Shown here: piece after piece, positions 1-7,744 of the stretch | How the letters are laid out: every line of letters begins with the position of its first letter | How positions within the stretch are numbered: position 1 is the first letter of the stretch | Source of the DNA: Saccharicrinis fermentans DSM 9555 = JCM 21142 | GTDB taxonomy: Bacteria; Bacteroidota; Bacteroidia; Bacteroidales; Marinilabiliaceae | Length of the DNA: 64,000 nt | Direction: 5' to 3' | NCBI RefSeq assembly: GCF_000517085.1 | Contig: NZ_KI912107.1 | Coordinates: 5,205,980 to 5,269,979, forward strand | Notes under the pieces: model-generated | The model's input: only the letters and a program-made list of their open reading frames with translations | Told to the model about the DNA's origin: nothing | The model's database searches: none | Made by a program: the position numbers and the translations under genes

Positions 1-344
1 CCTTTGTTTTAACAAATTGTTGGATATCGCCCTCTTCAATGTTAAAAAAAATAGGGTGAGTGATTGATTTGTTAATGAGTGTTAGAAACAAAATAATCTT
101 ATTTTGAGGGTAATGATCATTAATTCAGAGCTGTAACTCTTTTTCTTATCGTAGAGGTTTATATGTAGGTGTGGTTTGCATTTTAACCATTGAAGGTTCT
201 GTAGTTGAGAGAACGGAGAGTTGTGTAAAAAAGAAACCATCTTAAAAGTTGGGAATAGTGGTTTTTAAGATGGTCTCATGAATAAAAAGGGGGTATTCTT
301 AATTATTTACGTGTTTTTTTTGTGAGCCCTGTTCCATGTTGTGT
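1..344. other. Gene-free left edge
   Basis: No open reading frame with protein-like content is visible on either strand up to the stop of the C1 peptidase gene. The only clear structure is the hairpin at 236-274, described separately. The gene to the left lies outside the window. Confidence 0.5.
226..274 (-). terminator. Rho-independent terminator of the C1 peptidase gene
   Basis: The arms ACCATCTTAAAA (236-247) and TTTTAAGATGGT (263-274) pair perfectly over 12 bp around a 15-nt loop. Read on the minus strand, the hairpin is followed by a T-rich run (complement of 226-236). It lies about 70 nt past the stop codon of the minus-strand peptidase gene, as expected for its terminator. Confidence 0.7.
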
Positions 345-1757
345 TTATTTGTCTTCTTGAAACATGGGATCCCAAGGAGGAAGTATGATAGGCTCGCTGT
401 TGAGAATATGTAAGATGTCTTGGTGAATAAATTTTTTATGAGGTACGATTCTAAACATGTATTCGGTAAACCAATCATCGGTGAATGTAAGGTAGCCATT
501 GTGCCCGGATTCAGTGCCCCAACTGTTTTCGAACTGCCACATGATTGGTTTTTCGTTTTTGTCGACATCAACCGCAATTAAGGCCATGCCGTGTGTTGAT
601 CCACTTTCGCCTGTGATGATCCGTTCTTTTTTATTCATCTTAAATGGAACGCCCAATAGCTGACCGTATTGATAGTTATCAGTGGCACATAAACCTTCTT
701 TGTTATTTAGTTGCTTTCCTACGTCACAGGATGCATAAATAGCTTCGTTGGCTTTGATGGATGCCAATGCAATTTCTTTTATCTTATCTGAGGGTAGATT
801 GATGTATGTCCAGTTTTTTCCCTCCATCACATTGCGGTCATACGAAATTTCATAGTGTTTGTAGTAAGGACGTGTGGGATCGTTCATTAACATGACGTAA
901 TCGTTCAAGTCAATATCTATGATGGCTTGGTAAAATTCCAAAGGGGTATATTGTTTTGGTTCACTTAATTTACCGTCTTTGTCTGTATAGCGCCATTCAA
1001 AAGATTTTGGGGGCTTGCCCAAGGTGAGCGTTAGTATGCGGTAGATGTCTTTTAGCATATCTTTTTTTAATGCCCTTGCATGCTTTTCATTGGTTGCTTC
1101 CCGCAACCTTAAGCCATCTTCGCGTAGTTTTCTGCGAAGTAATTTATTGAGCTCAGATGTCTTTTCGCTATGAAAGGTCTCTGGCATCACCGTTTTAGGG
1201 GCTACTCCGTATTTTTCTGCCAAATTAACAAAGCTGTTCCATACTCCTCCGTCACCGATGGGATATTTAAATAGGTAGCTGACGGTTTGGCCACTTTCCT
1301 TTTTGCTCATATTGGCCACATAAGGACCAATGTCTTCATTCATCTTTAGGGAGCGGGTTAATATAATTTGTTCATAGAATAGATTTGATTTTTCCAGTAA
1401 ATCATAAAAATATAGGTAGTTGGTCGAAAATTCAAAGTTTGGTAAATTGTATTTCTCGATTACTTTGGGACGTAGAATGTTTAAACTGGTAAACATCCAA
1501 CAACGTCCTGAACTTTTCTGATTGGTGATGCCATTTACTTTTACCTTGTATTTAAAGGCGTGGTCGTTGGTTGCAATGTTGTGGCGGTTTAATGCCAGAG
1601 TTTTGAGTTCACTGCCAGAGATAGCATTGATCAAAGCCTTGTCACTGGCACTTTGTCCTACCTCCTGATCAAAGGACTGAAGCATGTCGGAGGTGATTTC
1701 TTGCGCTTTTAATGCCCATGCCGACAATAATAGTGCGGATATAATTATTTTCTTCAT
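345..1757 (-). CDS. Exported C1 family cysteine aminopeptidase (bleomycin hydrolase/PepC-like)
   Basis: A papain-fold (C1B) aminopeptidase of 470 aa. The catalytic Cys is in SSGRCWMF (C86), the His in HGMALIAVD (H389) and the Asn in ENSWG (N411), so the triad is complete and ordered as in PepC/bleomycin hydrolase. The first 19 residues form a signal peptide ending in ALKAQ, so it should act in the periplasm, trimming peptides, unlike the cytoplasmic PepC of Firmicutes. Length fits the family. It is a single-gene unit with its own terminator downstream. The exact substrate is not visible. Confidence 0.9.
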   Translation of the reverse strand: MKKIIISALLLSAWALKAQEITSDMLQSFDQEVGQSASDKALINAISGSELKTLALNRHNIATNDHAFKYKVKVNGITNQKSSGRCWMFTSLNILRPKVIEKYNLPNFEFSTNYLYFYDLLEKSNLFYEQIILTRSLKMNEDIGPYVANMSKKESGQTVSYLFKYPIGDGGVWNSFVNLAEKYGVAPKTVMPETFHSEKTSELNKLLRRKLREDGLRLREATNEKHARALKKDMLKDIYRILTLTLGKPPKSFEWRYTDKDGKLSEPKQYTPLEFYQAIIDIDLNDYVMLMNDPTRPYYKHYEISYDRNVMEGKNWTYINLPSDKIKEIALASIKANEAIYASCDVGKQLNNKEGLCATDNYQYGQLLGVPFKMNKKERIITGESGSTHGMALIAVDVDKNEKPIMWQFENSWGTESGHNGYLTFTDDWFTEYMFRIVPHKKFIHQDILHILNSEPIILPPWDPMFQEDK

Positions 1758-1877
1758 GTGTTATTTGTTTTGGGCATAAAAATAACAACAGTTTGAAATA
1801 AAACCTTAGCTTCTATAGATAAGATTTGAATTAATGAAAACTCTTCATGAAGCTTACAACAATAGTAATACAAACAC

Positions 1878-3071
1878 TTAATTGAAAATTGGCTCTTTTA
1901 CCAATGTATATTCTTTATTGTAATTGCTTTCTTTTATTGTCACATTAACAGTGTCTGGTAATAATTTTGCACTTTTGTAGTCACAATAACTTGATAAATC
2001 GGAAAATATAATGCCATTAATTGAAACCACCTCTGCACCTAAAGGCAAACCTGCTCGATAAGCAGCAGTACTATCTGTAACACTAGCTACTACAACCTTA
2101 TTTAATTCATTATCATACCTCGTTGAAAAACCCAACGTAGACCAAATAAAGTTTTGTTCATGCTCGTACGGTTCTAATATTATTTTTTTATCGGCCCAAC
2201 TAATAGTTGTTCTATACTTTTTAAAAAAACCAAGTCCAAGAAGATTTAATCCTTTGGGACTAGTGCTAATAGGCATATCCTTTACAAAAAAGGAAGTTCT
2301 ATTAAAAAGTAGACTATCCAGCAAGTAATATTTCTCCCCGCCTTTTATCTTATCATCCTGTCCAAGTCCTTTTCTAGCACTTCCGCTAATTTCCTTACAC
2401 TTTAAATCTAAGGAATCGACAAGCAAAACTTCTTCTTTAAAAGTTAGAGACCCGCTATTACCTAAATCAATCAGTATTTCTTTTGATTTTTTAAGCGCGC
2501 TAAATTTAATATAAGCACTTAAGTGATGGCTGTATTTATTTTCATGAAGAGGTATTACTATTTTATTATTACTCAACGTAAGATTATTTACCTCTTTTGC
2601 AACAACAATAAACTGTTGTTCAAAATCGATTTGCCAAACGAGATGATACATAACTCCAGTTCCAATAATTCCATATATACCTTCACTGCAATCAGAGTCA
2701 AAATCTATTTTGTTTGCAGAAAGTTCCACAAAAGTCAAATTCCCTATTTGTAAACTATCTATCTCTTTAATCTTTTTTATAAACACATTCCCCTTTGAAC
2801 CTATCCCTATTCCAAAAACATTATTTTCAAGGCTGTCGCCTTGTGGGAAATTGCTAAATACAAAATTTGATGCACCACTATCTAAAATAAACGGATAGCT
2901 TTTCTTGCTTCCATTCATTTTAGCTTGAATAAGAATATGTCCAGATGGGGCGTATGTAAAGTGTATTGTATCAGTAACAAAATTAGTTACCAATTGACCT
3001 CCTCTTAATTTTTTGTGCTGAGAAATTGTGTTAAACACAATAAAAACAACAAAAATAATTATACCAACTAA
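1878..3071 (-). pseudogene. Retropepsin-like aspartyl protease with PDZ domain, 3' part, cut off by an IS element
   Basis: The protein has an aspartyl protease half with FILDSGAS (active-site D-S-G variant), a second protease motif ILIDLGNSGSLTF, and a C-terminal PDZ-like domain (VVVASVTDSTAAYRAGLPLGAEVVSINGI). This arrangement is known from Bacteroidetes periplasmic aspartyl proteases. The only start left inside this part is a GTG at 3036-3038, giving 386 aa without any export signal. The frame reads upstream without a stop through GIIIFVVFIV into the end of the IS, with no ATG, GTG or TTG. The true start lies beyond the IS at 4633. Joined across the insertion the gene is 1230 nt, 409 codons plus stop. 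It is probably inactive, or makes an unexported product. Confidence 0.85.
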
Positions 3072-3088
3072 TTCTACTTTAACAGATT
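3072..3088 (-). repeat. IS701-type terminal inverted repeat, left
   Basis: This is a 17-bp perfect match to the complement of 4577-4593. The CTAA target duplication precedes it at 3068-3071. The repeat abuts the transposase stop codon TAA (3088-3090) and shares one base with it. Confidence 0.92.
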
Positions 3089-4395
3089 TATTGCTTTGAA
3101 TAACAGAGGTCTATGTCACGCTGTCGCTTTTCATGTCGCTGCTGCAGTTTTTCCAGCATCCGTTCATCGGTCATTTCACGATAAAATTTGTATACCATAA
3201 AATCCATAATGTCTCTTGCCGACAACAATGGGACTTCGTCTTGATTCAATAGTTTTTCTTTCAGCATAAAGCTGCCCACCATTAAGTTGAGGGCTACTTG
3301 GTGATGCCATGACAGCCATTTGCGGGTTTGGAACTGATCCAAGCCTACTATCTGTTTTTGCTCTTTGAAGCTATGCTCAATGAAAAAGCGTTGTGCCTGC
3401 ATGTATGCCAGCGCCTGATGCGTGTATTGAGCAAGTTCTGCGTTAGTGAACGAATATTTTATTTCTACTCCCTGCTTTGTCTTTCTTTTCGAAATGACCA
3501 GCAACCGTTTCTCAACAATGTTCTGAACCTTATCCCAAATGTAAACTGTCTTAAAATGGAACAATCCCTTCAGCTTTCCCTTGGCAGAATCACGAATGTC
3601 AAGCTTTTTCCAGTCCTTGTTTGTAAGCGTTTCTATATATTCGTTAGCGTTTACCGATGGGGTGCTTGCCTTCGGCCTTTTGGGTGGGCGCCCACGATTG
3701 CTCTTTCGCTCTGGAATATGTAGTTCTGGTTTTTCAAGGTGGATTTTTTGATCGCTATGAATGTCAAGCATGTACACCAAACCCATATCCTCAACCGAAC
3801 GGGTAAACGCAAGGTCATTGCCATAAAGTCCATCCCCCCCAACGTAATCGAACTCGATACCCATTTCCAGTTGGTGCTTCACAATATCTGTAGCCAGCTC
3901 CGGTTTTGTCTTGAAAACCCTGTCCTCTTTGGGGATGCCAGCAGTTTCACACCTGGCGTTGTTAGTACACCATGACCTTGGAAGGTACAGTCTCGTGTCG
4001 ACCAACGCTGCATATTTGTCCGTGCACAAGCAACCAAAAACTGCAACCTGCGAGTTTGCAGTCTTCCCAACGTTCCCGCAATACTGGTGATCAACACCAA
4101 TGCTTTTGTCACCTTTTTTCACCCATCCGCTTTCGTCTATGAGTAATCCTTTTAATTTTTGGTTTGGGAGTGATTGGTCTACCTGATTTGCTATTTGGTC
4201 GATGACAGCTCTTGCATCCCAATTGGATTCGGTGATAAAATGCTGCATCTTATGGTAGTCTGCGTTTAATGTCTCAGTGATGCGTTCGATGTTTTTCAAA
4301 TCGCTTAAAGCTAGACCTTCGACGTATTGAGTAGCTTTGTCGAAGTTGGATTTTGTTCTATTTTTAAAATGGTGCTGAAATTCAGATAAATACAC
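3088..4395 (-). CDS. IS701-family DDE transposase
   Basis: A 435-aa transposase. Candidate catalytic acids sit in LLIDESGWVKKG (first Asp), YVGGDGLYGND (second Asp) and FFIEHSFKEQKQIVG (Glu), and the motif GVDHQYCGNVGKTANSQVAVFG is typical of IS701 members. The start is an ATG at 4395. About 180 bp of untranslated IS sequence lies upstream of the start within the element. The frame is intact, so the element may still be mobile. Its stop codon lies in the terminal repeat, and no second ORF is present. Confidence 0.93.
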   Translation of the reverse strand: MYLSEFQHHFKNRTKSNFDKATQYVEGLALSDLKNIERITETLNADYHKMQHFITESNWDARAVIDQIANQVDQSLPNQKLKGLLIDESGWVKKGDKSIGVDHQYCGNVGKTANSQVAVFGCLCTDKYAALVDTRLYLPRSWCTNNARCETAGIPKEDRVFKTKPELATDIVKHQLEMGIEFDYVGGDGLYGNDLAFTRSVEDMGLVYMLDIHSDQKIHLEKPELHIPERKSNRGRPPKRPKASTPSVNANEYIETLTNKDWKKLDIRDSAKGKLKGLFHFKTVYIWDKVQNIVEKRLLVISKRKTKQGVEIKYSFTNAELAQYTHQALAYMQAQRFFIEHSFKEQKQIVGLDQFQTRKWLSWHHQVALNLMVGSFMLKEKLLNQDEVPLLSARDIMDFMVYKFYREMTDERMLEKLQQRHEKRQRDIDLCYSKQ

Positions 4396-4576
4396 TTCAA
4401 GTCGGTTGTTGACCGCTAGCAGTGTTTTACCATTATTCGTATATTTTTTTAAGTTTTTCGCCCGTTACCCATTGCAAACTTGAGTTTTGTTCTTTGTTTC
4501 AATTGCAATATACTAATTTACTGTTTATTACGAAAGAAAAACAATACTAAATTATCGTTTTTTCAGTGATCATTTT

Positions 4577-4593
4577 AATCTGTTAAAGTAGAA
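4577..4593 (-). repeat. IS701-type terminal inverted repeat, right
   Basis: This is the perfect 17-bp complement of 3072-3088. It is followed directly by the second copy of the CTAA target duplication (4594-4597). Confidence 0.92.
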
Positions 4594-4597
4594 CTAA

Positions 4598-4633
4598 TAG
4601 AACTGCGATTATTTTCGCAACTTTTTTCACCAT
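4598..4633 (-). pseudogene. 5' stub of the IS-interrupted aspartyl protease gene
   Basis: On the minus strand an ATG at 4631-4633 opens a frame encoding MVKKVAKIIAVL. If the IS and one CTAA copy are removed, this frame runs directly into LVGIIIFVVFIV of the 3' part, making a positively charged N-terminus followed by a membrane segment. The exact frame match (36 nt plus 1194 nt = 410 codons) supports this as the original start. The remaining 200 bp up to the DUF5686 gene should contain its promoter, but I see no perfect -7 box. A 46-codon plus-strand ORF at 4697-4837 is discussed under rejected items. Confidence 0.85.
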
Positions 4634-4833
4634 ACTCTTAATTTTAATAGCGTAAGATTAGAATCGTATTATTTTTGATGCGAATTATTTCTAATAATGG
4701 TACAAAAGCTGAAATTAGATCTATATATTCTCCTGAAACAACAAAGCGAAAGAATAAAATTAAGCATACAACAAAAATCCCCAAGAGTTGAACGCTTTCT
4801 TGGTACAATGGGCAAAGGAAGAAAAGAATTAAA

Positions 4834-6729
4834 CTAAAAACATATACTTATTCCTAAGCTTAGCCCCCAATTATTATTTATCACACCACTAATAGTTGAA
4901 TCTACACCGTCAATTTGATAGTTAATATCGCTTTGGTTTAATGCTTCGTTTGCCTCGGTTCTGAAGATTCCTTTCGCTTCTTTGATATAAATGGTCTCCT
5001 GGGTTTTGTTGGCCCAAAAATAATTGGCTCCCACATTTAAATACAACATTGTTCTTAGTTGAACCATCAGGTTAAATCCAGTTTCATAACCGTGCTGTTT
5101 TAAGCCGGTAAAAGCTCGTACTTTATCCGCAGTAAACTTTTTACCACCAAATTTAAACTCGGCATCTGAATTACTTGTGCCCAGGCTTTGTCCGAAATTG
5201 CGCCATGAATATCCTAGAGAAATATTTCCGTATACATTTTTGCCTACTGTTTTTATTGGAAGCCTTAGGTTATAGTATAAAGCTCCGGCTTTACTATGGT
5301 AAGATTTACTTAATGAAGCATTTGTTTTATATCCAATCCCATGATAGGGTGATAACTTATATATCATCCAGGTCTCAAAATTTAACACAGTACTTGACAC
5401 ATCCAATTGTTTATTAAAATTATGATGTTTGTAACTCAAATTAATTTGAGATGCCGGCATAGAATAATCAAAATAGGTAACTCCAAATGCACCATCAAGT
5501 CTGCTCAGTATTTTTATAAGTATCTCCTTTTTACTAGGCTTAGGTGTAGGTTTATTGAATAATTCTTTTGCCATAATAGTATCAATCTCAATAGCATTGG
5601 GCATGGTAGCATAATCTTTCCAGTTGCTTTGTGCATATTCAGTAGCTTCGAGTGTGGGTACGTAGCTAATAGGGGTTTGTTGTTCGAAAGGAATTTTTTG
5701 CACTGAATCCTTTTGCATTGAAGTAACTACATTTTCATCTATTAAATAATAAATACTATCCTTATGAACAAGCTTTTCTTTATAATAGGATGATTGATAA
5801 TAGAAAATAGAATCAAGTATGTTGTAATTTACCACAAAATCAAAATCTTTGCCTTTAATGTCGCGGTGCAAACCTAATATATCATTATATCTTTCTTCTA
5901 TCCATTTATCTGTAGGCTTTAATTCTACCTTTAAATATCCTAAACTTTTCACATCAATATAAAACTTGCCTTTATAACGTAATTTTTTACCCTGCTTAGG
6001 TTTAAAAGCTATTACATATACTTTCCTATCATTATAATGCTCTTGCCCTACTAATTTATAATTATAATCTTTATGAGGTTCTAAAAAAATACTACGATTT
6101 TTAATAATATCGTCATTATGAATACTATGAACACCTCCATAATAGAAATATCTAAAGTCATCACTTTGCTCAGATTCTCTATACTTTCGGGTTTTCAGAA
6201 CCTCAACAGTACCATCTGATTTATTGTGGTAGGATGGCTTATAGGCCCGAAGCAAAACTTCATTAAATCTAATATACTCCTCATTACCATTTTGAATGCC
6301 TCCACGGCAAAAAACTTGATAGGAGGTGGGAAGGTCAGGGTAATTCTTAGGAATCAAATCATAAGCTTTGCGTAAAAAACTTCGCAGGGTACTATCGGGC
6401 ATTACGACAACTTCGCTAATGGGGATTAAAGAAGGCTGCAATGCAACATTAGGATTGTTTTTCAGTAGACTTTGCTTTATTTCTTTTGATTGATACCCAA
6501 TATAACTAAAGCAAATGGTATAATCCTTTCCTTGAGGAATTTTTAGTTTGTAATTTCCATTGGCATCAGATACCGTTCCGTTATAAGTTCCTTTTAGGCT
6601 AATATTCACAAAGGGAATGGATTTATGGCTTTGGGCATCGGTAATTTTTCCTTCAAATGTTTGAGCAGAAACAATAATTAATGAAGAAATTAACTCCAAG
6701 CATAGAATTATGTAAAGTTTGATTTTCAT
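4834..6729 (-). CDS. DUF5686-type outer-membrane protein with CarboxypepD_reg-like N-terminal domain
   Basis: A 631-aa protein. A signal peptide (about 1-22, ending in VSAQ) is followed by a carboxypeptidase regulatory-like beta domain at about 24-107 (FEGKITDAQSHKSIPFVNIS...GTVSDANGNYKL...FSYIGYQSKEI). A long central domain and a beta-rich C-terminal half, ending in GLSLGISICF, follow. The final Phe and alternating pattern suggest an outer-membrane barrel. This fits the DUF5686/CarboxypepD_reg families of Bacteroidetes, whose function is unknown. No plug domain is seen, so it is not a TonB-dependent receptor. A hairpin sits directly before the start codon. The split protease gene lies downstream on the same strand. 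Confidence 0.75.
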   Translation of the reverse strand: MKIKLYIILCLELISSLIIVSAQTFEGKITDAQSHKSIPFVNISLKGTYNGTVSDANGNYKLKIPQGKDYTICFSYIGYQSKEIKQSLLKNNPNVALQPSLIPISEVVVMPDSTLRSFLRKAYDLIPKNYPDLPTSYQVFCRGGIQNGNEEYIRFNEVLLRAYKPSYHNKSDGTVEVLKTRKYRESEQSDDFRYFYYGGVHSIHNDDIIKNRSIFLEPHKDYNYKLVGQEHYNDRKVYVIAFKPKQGKKLRYKGKFYIDVKSLGYLKVELKPTDKWIEERYNDILGLHRDIKGKDFDFVVNYNILDSIFYYQSSYYKEKLVHKDSIYYLIDENVVTSMQKDSVQKIPFEQQTPISYVPTLEATEYAQSNWKDYATMPNAIEIDTIMAKELFNKPTPKPSKKEILIKILSRLDGAFGVTYFDYSMPASQINLSYKHHNFNKQLDVSSTVLNFETWMIYKLSPYHGIGYKTNASLSKSYHSKAGALYYNLRLPIKTVGKNVYGNISLGYSWRNFGQSLGTSNSDAEFKFGGKKFTADKVRAFTGLKQHGYETGFNLMVQLRTMLYLNVGANYFWANKTQETIYIKEAKGIFRTEANEALNQSDINYQIDGVDSTISGVINNNWGLSLGISICF

Positions 6730-6730
6730 A

Positions 6731-6775
6731 TTAAAAACACTAGGAAGTCTGCTTGTTAAACAACAGACCTCCTAG
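6731..6775 (-). terminator. Hairpin before the DUF5686 gene, terminator or attenuator
   Basis: The arms CTAGGAAGTCTGCTTG (6740-6755) and CAACAGACCTCCTAG (6761-6775) pair with two mismatches around a 5-nt loop. Read on the minus strand, the hairpin is followed by TGTTTTTAA (complement of 6731-6739). It lies between the HlyD remnant and the DUF5686 start codon at 6729. It could be the terminator of the upstream unit. If DUF5686 transcription begins upstream of it, it would be a 5'-UTR attenuator. Confidence 0.55.
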
Positions 6776-6801
6776 TTCAATTTGATATTTAATTAGTATG
6801 G

Positions 6802-6948
6802 TCAGCAACAATAGCTCCAATAAAAAACACCGATAAGCAAAAGTGCAATTACTCCAATGTACACGCGGTTAAACCTCTTGTTATTAACCACAAAATGATT
6901 CTCTACCGCATGATTTATTATATCGGCCGGAAATATTTTATCACTCAT
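6802..6948 (-). pseudogene. N-terminal remnant of an HlyD-family secretion protein (48 codons)
   Basis: The ORF encodes MSDKIFPADIINHAVENH..., a short linker, one membrane segment (YIGVIALLLIGVFYWSY) and a stop after two Cys. The start pattern, M-x-x-IFP-E/D-I-I-x-x-(S/A)VE, then basic linker and a TM helix, is that of Bacteroidetes HlyD-type membrane fusion proteins that work with peptidase-containing ABC exporters. Such proteins are normally about 430 aa. Nothing resembling the coiled-coil or barrel part follows in any frame, so the rest appears to be deleted. Alternatively it is a genuine small membrane protein. The winged-helix gene lies 20 nt upstream on the same strand. Confidence 0.55.
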
Positions 6949-6968
6949 AAATTAAAAATAGAATAGGT

Positions 6969-7274
6969 TTAAAACTTTAAAATAGAAGCTTGCATTAAAA
7001 ATAGGCCACCGTTAATAGTTTGGCATTCCTCGATAGGAACAATTTCAATGGGTGTATTCACCTTAATTTTTAAATTATTAGCGTAATAAAAGGTATTGTA
7101 CTTTTTCGAGTAGTTGATTTGTACCCCCATTAAGGAGAAGTCCTCCAGTAATTCGTATAATTTGCTACGCGATATTTTTATTCTTTTAGCAAATTGTTCG
7201 CCATTACCCGTCTTTTGCGCAGTAATTAATGATGCCATCCTTTTTAGCGGAATGGCCTTTTCATTTAAGATCAT
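6969..7274 (-). CDS. Small winged-helix-type DNA-binding protein with C-terminal double-glycine motif
   Basis: A 101-aa protein. Residues about 8-65 look like a helix-turn-helix/winged-helix domain (LITAQKTGNGEQFAKRIKISRSKLYELLEDFSLMGVQINYSK), as in small HTH proteins encoded beside Bacteroidetes peptide-export genes. The last 25 residues contain IEECQTINGG, which resembles a double-glycine leader site cut by C39-peptidase ABC exporters. An HlyD remnant follows 20 nt downstream. The context suggests what is left of a secreted-peptide or bacteriocin locus. Whether the GG motif is cleaved is unknown. Confidence 0.6.
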   Translation of the reverse strand: MILNEKAIPLKRMASLITAQKTGNGEQFAKRIKISRSKLYELLEDFSLMGVQINYSKKYNTFYYANNLKIKVNTPIEIVPIEECQTINGGLFLMQASILKF

Positions 7275-7553
7275 TTGGTTGTCCTCCAGTTTAAAGTTTA
7301 ATGGCTTTCGAAGATTCTTACTTAAGAATAATCTTGTATTGATTTATAGTTAAATTCATATTTAAAAAATAGGAATCAAAAATTTTCAATATTGTTTTGG
7401 TCGAATCAAAAATAAGCAAAAATATGTAATGTACAAAACGAAATAGTAGTATGCTAATATTGTATTCAAGCATTAATATTTTATAAAAGCATAAATATTA
7501 GTAATACACAATGGTTAAAATGATAGTAAAAAACGTACAATATTATTGTTATT

Positions 7554-7569
7554 TACATTTGCAAATGTA
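7554..7569. promoter_or_regulatory. 16-bp perfect palindrome made of two facing -7-like boxes
   Basis: TACATTTGCAAATGTA is a perfect palindrome and gives the Bacteroidetes -7 consensus TAnnTTTG on both strands. On the minus strand it could drive the winged-helix gene 280 nt away. It could equally be an operator for a dimeric regulator. No clear -33 TTG is seen on either side. Confidence 0.35.
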
Positions 7570-7589
7570 TTAGTATATCTACTCTACTT

Positions 7590-7742
7590 TTAAGCCATCT
7601 TTATCAATCCCCCAGAAAATTCTAACGACTTAGCAGAGCCTTCATTTACTTTATATCCTGCACTTTCAATTTTTACAGCTACCTGTGGGCCTGCAGTTGT
7701 TGAAGCTTTTCCTTCAACAACCCCTGTGACCTCTGTTTCTGC
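7590..7742 (-). pseudogene. Start-less C-terminal coding fragment after the TonB receptor
   Basis: On the minus strand a frame of 50 codons (AETEVTGVVEGKASTT...FSGGLIKMA) runs from the end of the receptor gene to a TAA at 7590. It has protein-like composition but no usable start: upstream it only shadows the receptor in another frame. It may be the 3' end of a gene whose 5' part was deleted next to the receptor stop codon. I do not recognise the product. It could be chance. Confidence 0.3.
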
Positions 7743-7744
7743 AA

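Larger units (their letters stand above)
3072..4593 (-). mobile_element. Complete IS701-family insertion sequence, 1522 bp
   Basis: The element is bounded by perfect 17-bp inverted repeats: TTCTACTTTAACAGATT at 3072-3088 and its complement at 4577-4593. It is flanked by the direct repeat CTAA at 3068-3071 and 4594-4597. A 4-bp YTAR-type duplication is the known signature of IS701 insertion, and the single transposase gene also fits that family. The element looks intact. It sits in the 13th codon of an aspartyl protease gene, in the same orientation. Perfect repeats and an intact duplication suggest a recent insertion. Confidence 0.93.
7275..7744. other. AT-rich gap with a palindrome and a decayed coding fragment
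   Basis: Bases 7275-7590 are very AT-rich with no ORF, and carry the 16-bp palindrome at 7554-7569. Bases 7590-7742 contain a start-less minus-strand frame, described separately. The combination, together with the HlyD stub, looks like a deletion-scarred region. Confidence 0.5.

Noticed and set aside
4697-4837. Plus-strand ORF of 46 codons (MVQKLKLDLYILLKQQ...)
   Set aside because: It overlaps the end of the DUF5686 gene and lies in the expected promoter region of the split protease; no family resemblance or ribosome binding site was seen. Probably chance.
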